This document shows positions 60,011 to 64,000 of a stretch of 64,000 bases of DNA, one piece after another. How positions within the stretch are numbered: the first letter of the stretch is position 1; every line of letters starts with the position of its first letter. Below the pieces are notes generated by a model. The model was given only the letters and a program-made list of their open reading frames with translations. It had not been told where the DNA came from and made no database searches. This DNA is from Anaeramoeba flamelloides (Eukaryota > Metamonada > Anaeramoebidae). The stretch spans positions 20,646,001-20,710,000 of the forward strand of contig JANTQA010000047.1 of NCBI GenBank assembly GCA_027625915.1, given 5' to 3'. A program made the translations under genes and the position numbers.

Positions 60011-61408
60011 TATTTTAATTTTGAAATGTTTTGAAAATTGTTAGTAGTTTCTTCAAATGAGTTTTCGTTTGAATGTGAGAATCAACCAGAAGTTAAATTA
60101 TCAAAAATTGTTTGGAGAGAATTTGTTGTTTGAGAAAACAGTTGTTCATTTTTGTTTTAACATTTTTTTTGATTTTCAATTTGTTCTTTGAATTTTCATC
60201 CACTTTAAACAAATTAGTTTCTTTTTATTATTTTTTGAATATTTTTCAAGATTTATAAATCCAAAGAATTTTGAAAAATAATTTGACTGTTTTCGAAATT
60301 TTATTCTTTTTGTGAACATCACAGATCGAATTTTTAAATTTTTCTGACTTTTTCCATTTTGGTTTTGATTTTTTGTTTTTATTTGTTTTTTTTTTTAAAA
60401 TTTTTAAAGAAAGAATGATTAAACCAATTACTGTTACAATTACAATTACAGTTACAGTTACAAGAAAAAGAAAAAATTTAAATAAAAAGAAATGTATTTT
60501 TTTTTTTTATTTACCTGTTTCTGTGATTTCTGTGATTTCTGTAATTTCTGGCTCTGTTTATTCTTCATTGAGAATAATATTTTTGAAATTTTGTGTTAAT
60601 CCAGTCATCTTTTGTTTAAAAATTCCGTTTGGTTTTGTTCTATCGATTTGTTCATTTTGTTTATAGATCTTGTTATTTTGTTCTTTGCTCAGTTGGTATT
60701 GCTTGTCTATTTGTTCAGTTGGTCTTGTTTATCGACACATGTTTATTTTGCTCTTTAACAAGTTCATTTTGATTATCTGATTCTGTTGGTTTTTCTCTTT
60801 GATCAGTTCATTTTGTTTATTGATCTTGTTGTCTTGTTATTTGATTTGGAGGTCTTTTTTTTTGTCTATTTGTTCATTTTGCTTGTCACTTATCAATTCT
60901 TTTGTCTCGTTTGTCAATTTGTTTTTTTTTTTTCTTTGAACAGTTTTTTCTTTTCTTTCAATTTTCCTTTTCAATCTATTTAAAACTAATTTCTTTTTTT
61001 TTTAAATAATCTTCATCTTTTTCTTCTTTCCTTAATTTTTCTTTTAACTGTAATCCGTCAATTTCCATTTCTAAATCATCAGATTCCTCTTAAAAGTCAG
61101 AAAGATCTTTCAGTTCTTTTCAGTTCCTTTTTCGTTTCTTTTTTTCCAGTTGAACATTCGTTTCTTTTAAGCTTTCTTTTCATTTCAGTACGTTCCTGAT
61201 TCAATTCATTGCCTTTCTTTTCAAGCTTGGCTCTTCTTTGTTCCATTTGTTTGCGTTAAAGGATCATTTCATCTTTATGTTCTTTCATTTCTTTCATTTC
61301 TTCTTCTAGTTTAACTTGGTCTTTGGTTCCTTTGATTTCTTTGATTCCTTTGGTTCCTTTGGTTTCTGTGATTTCTGTGATTTCTGTGATTTCTTTGATT
61401 CAATTCAT
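60010..61408 (-). pseudogene. Coiled-coil protein gene, broken or intron-split
   Basis: From ATG at 61408 (MN, then TGA) the minus strand reads three ITE and several GTK/IKE tripeptides (9-bp repeats), then a Lys/Glu-rich coiled coil (KLEEEMKEMKEHKDEM, RKQMEQRRAKLEKKGNELNQ, ESDDLEMEIDGLQLKEKLRK, KNQQNQIIKMN). It continues to LNEE-TEPEITEITEITETG, where CAG|GTAAAT (60509-60515) looks like a splice donor. Protein-like sequence resumes below 60370 (FSQTTNSLQTIFDNL, NSFEETTNNFQNISKLK), ending near 60010. TAA, TGA and frame changes at A-runs interrupt it. Unspliced introns explain some at most, so I call it a probable pseudogene. The coiled-coil style implies a structural or cytoskeletal role; no family recognised. 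Confidence 0.5.
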
Positions 61409-62379
61409 AATTAAATAATTTAATTAAAAAAAGAATAAGAATTTTATTAATGAAAAAACAAATAATAATAAAAAATCTAAAAAATGAATTACAGATAATT
61501 TATCAACACTATAATCAATGGAACCACAAGAAGTGTGAAGTTAAAATAATAAACAAAACAAGTTTATGTTTTTGAATACTCCAAAAAGTAATCACAGAAA
61601 CTCATTTTGTTTGTTTTTTTTGGTGTGTGAATTACAAAAATTGAAACAAACCATTTTCAGAATTCTTAAAATAAATTAAAATTGAGAGAGAATACAGATG
61701 CTTTTACCAATTAAATAGAAATTAAATATTTCAAAATTTTGGAAATAATTCCAAAGGCAAATACACATTGTTCTAACAACTTGATTTGATATGATCAACA
61801 GAAAAAAGTAAATCAAAAACTTACCTTTGTGTTTTATTCAAACAACATACCAAACCAAAAAGCACTTTCATCAAAAGCTTGTCTTTGTTTTTTGGTTCAC
61901 ATTATTTTTAGACCTTAGTATACTTTCTTTCTGAAAAGGTTATTCAAGAATTTAAGAGCTATTCTAAATTATATCGTTATTCAGTCTAACCAAAGTATAA
62001 ACACACTAAAGCCATATTTCTTTGTCAAATCACAGAAATCACAGAAATCACAGAAACCCTAAAACTTTTTTTACAAAATATAGGAAAGGGAATCAAAATT
62101 ATTTAAAAGTTTCTTTTATATTTTGAGGTATCAATACTAAGATTAATTACATTGATGAGATCCTAAATACTAGATTCAAAATTGATTCTCCAAAATAGCC
62201 TCTAGGTTAATTCAAATAAGATCCTTCTTAGATCCTGAGATATTTGGTTGATGATTTTGATAAGATCTTGAAAATATTTGGAGTCTTTTTATATTTTATC
62301 CTCACAAATATATTGAAAGACAAATTATTGACTTTTCTAATTTTGCTTATCATTAATTTTTTTGTTAATGTAATTTTTT
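61409..62379. other. Non-coding stretch upstream of the coiled-coil region
   Basis: An ATCACAGAA run lies at 62028-62056. The sequence is ordinary AT-rich DNA; any promoter for the minus-strand region would lie at 61409-61700 but I see no clear motif. Confidence 0.45.
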
Positions 62380-63660
62380 TTTTTTTTGAAAGTTTCAAAG
62401 TATTTTTTGGAATCTAGAGAGTGTGTTGCAAAAAAAAAAAATTATTTTTAAAAAGTTATTGTTTTGAAAAAAAAATAGAAAAGTTAAAGATTAAATTGTT
62501 TACTTTCAATGTTTTATTGGGTAATACAAAATATTATGAAGTATTAACCAAAAAAATTCAACATTTACTTAAATAATCTTCAATAATGCTTTTTTTTTAA
62601 TCAAGTATTTGATATGTTGTCTAAATTTTAAAAGGTGAATTTTTTTTTACAAATATTTTTTAATTGATGATCTCAATTTCATCTTTATTGAAAAGTATTG
62701 TTTCTTTAACCAAGTCTTTCTTGTTTGTTTTATGATCTTATTCTCCCTTGAAAATTTGTTGATTTAGACTTCTCTTCATTTAATTTGATAAATATTTGAT
62801 ATTTTTTCTCAATTGAACAATTTTTTGTTTAAAGGAATTTTGTTAAAATGAAATTTGGTATACTAAATAAAACTCAAATAATAAGATTAATTTCGAGAAT
62901 TAAAATTTCATTTATTAAAATATGAAAATTAATTTATTATAATAAATTTATAATTTTTAAAAAAATAAAGTAATCAAATTTTGATAATTTTTTTTTTTTT
63001 TTTAATTTATTACCCAATCTTCTATTCTAAAATTTTGAATAAATATTCATTCATATTTTCTGAAAAAAATAATAATAAAAAAATCATTCAATTTACCTGT
63101 AATTTAGAATTTACAAAACCTTTCTTCAAAGAAATCAATAAATCTCAAAAAAAAAAAGAGATAATTCAAATATTGAACATTTCTTAAAGTATTTATAATT
63201 AATGTAAATTTATCAATTTTTTTAATTTCTCCAAGATCGAAAAAAAAAAAACAAATTTAGTTATTGAATTTAATTTAATGTTTAAAAAAATAATAATTTT
63301 GTTAAGTGGTTTATAATAAATCACACAATAACATATTTTTATCAATACTCTGTTATTCAAAATTCTCTAAATTAAAAAACAAAAAATATAAAAATTAATC
63401 AAAAATAATCAACTTAATTTTCGTTTTAAATCATAAATACACTCTCAAAAAAAAACTAAAAAGAAAATCAAATAATTGATTAAAAATTTTTAAGAATTAA
63501 ATATTTTTTATATTTTTTTATTCTATTTACAAGGATTATAAAATATAGAAAGAAAATATAAAATAAATATTTTTTTAAAAGAAAACAATAATAATTCAAG
63601 AATAATAAACTAATTTCAAATCAAATATATATATTAGATAAATAACTAAAATAGCAAAAT
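62380..63660 (+). repeat. Second member of segmental duplication
   Basis: 62380-62605 matches 57390-57620 and 63030-63660 matches 58940-59703, in the same order and strand. The sequence between is not matched: the GGTTAGG-like region, MITE copy 7 and pentamer array are absent here. So either they were gained in the left member or lost in this one. Confidence 0.65.
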
Positions 63661-64000
63661 TAACAATATTTTATCATTTTTTTTTTTTTTAATGTATATA
63701 TATATCCCTTTCACCAAGGTTTTACCTAAAAAAATTGGAAAAGATACAATCGAATAAAAATGTTTTTGATTTGAAAATATTTTTTTTTGGGATTGAATTA
63801 TAATTCTAATAATTAATAGGAACAAAACTTAAAAGAGAACCAATGTTGAAAACAATACAAAAAAAAAAATTATTTTTTTGCACAGAAAAATGACTTTAAA
63901 TTATTTTGACCTTTTTGCAAAATAAATTTTTTTTACAATAGAATACTTTTGAGACAAAAATTTTTTGTAAACTAAAATTGTAATGAAAATTTCAAACCTT
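63661..64000. other. AT-rich end of window
   Basis: Contains a short (TA)n at about 63694-63704. No gene or repeat recognised. Confidence 0.5.

Noticed and set aside
7291-63187. Most open frames of 60-105 codons across the window as genes
   Set aside because: They are Phe/Leu/Lys/Ile-rich products of T- or A-rich DNA, lie in repeats or microsatellites (for example poly-Ile frames over AAT repeats at 35927-36215), lack motifs, and often overlap on both strands.
1-64000. Retroviral, LTR or Polinton-like remains
   Set aside because: No long terminal repeats, no reverse-transcriptase, integrase or capsid-like reading regions were recognised.

Overview
This window is extremely AT-rich eukaryotic DNA (by eye about four bases in five are A or T). 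It is dominated by non-coding sequence, short inverted-repeat transposons, microsatellites and decayed low-copy repeats. I see no bacterial gene organisation, no rRNA or tRNA, no CRISPR array and no retroelement. Spliceosomal-type signals (GTAAAT donors, TAG or CAG acceptors, one CTAAC branch-like site) and TA/TTAA/TWA target duplications fit a protist or fungus with a repeat-laden genome. I cannot name the lineage.

The standout is at 16978-22237. A tandem array of about 35 near-identical units of about 131 bp (17449-22135), with more diverged relatives at both ends, has one variable site per unit. It is exactly three bases long and lies between a constant ...AAAATAG and a constant GTAAAT.... 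Read on the + strand, every unit is an intron of about 128 nt (GTAAAT...polypyrimidine...TAG) and every variable triplet is a 3-nt exon. There are 38 such micro-exons (37 of 3 nt, one of 2 nt). Joined in order they give one open reading frame. It is continuous with an open upstream exon ending GAC|GTATTA (17072) and an open terminal exon starting at 22168 and ending TGA at 22235-22237. The triplets are about 31% G+C and the intron body about 12.5%. I propose a gene of about 92 codons whose middle part is split codon by codon by a homogenised family of introns.

Layout: 1-13282 holds copies of a dispersed repeat family (L) in both orientations, with coding-like relics (tripeptide-encoding 9-bp repeats) and MITE insertions. 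13283-17072 holds inverted-repeat elements (families C and D) and then the upstream exon of the array gene. 17073-22237 is the array. 22238-34250 holds hairpins, a Harbinger-like MITE, family C/D/E elements (one nested in another) and a long GT microsatellite. 34251-46470 holds palindromic MITEs, a broken coiled-coil reading region (34763-35570), a 1.7-kb family D element and more MITEs. 46471-60010 holds four copies of a twin-hairpin module, each on the border of a tract almost free of G on the + strand, plus seven good copies of a Tc1/mariner-type MITE; one of them sits in one member of a local duplication whose other member is the empty site. 60010-61408 (minus) is a broken or intron-split coiled-coil gene. 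61409-64000 is AT-rich sequence with two direct-repeat segments.

The transposons are all short and non-autonomous; no transposase gene is visible. The only loci I would treat as possibly functional are the codon-split gene and, less surely, the coiled-coil gene and the twin-hairpin modules.
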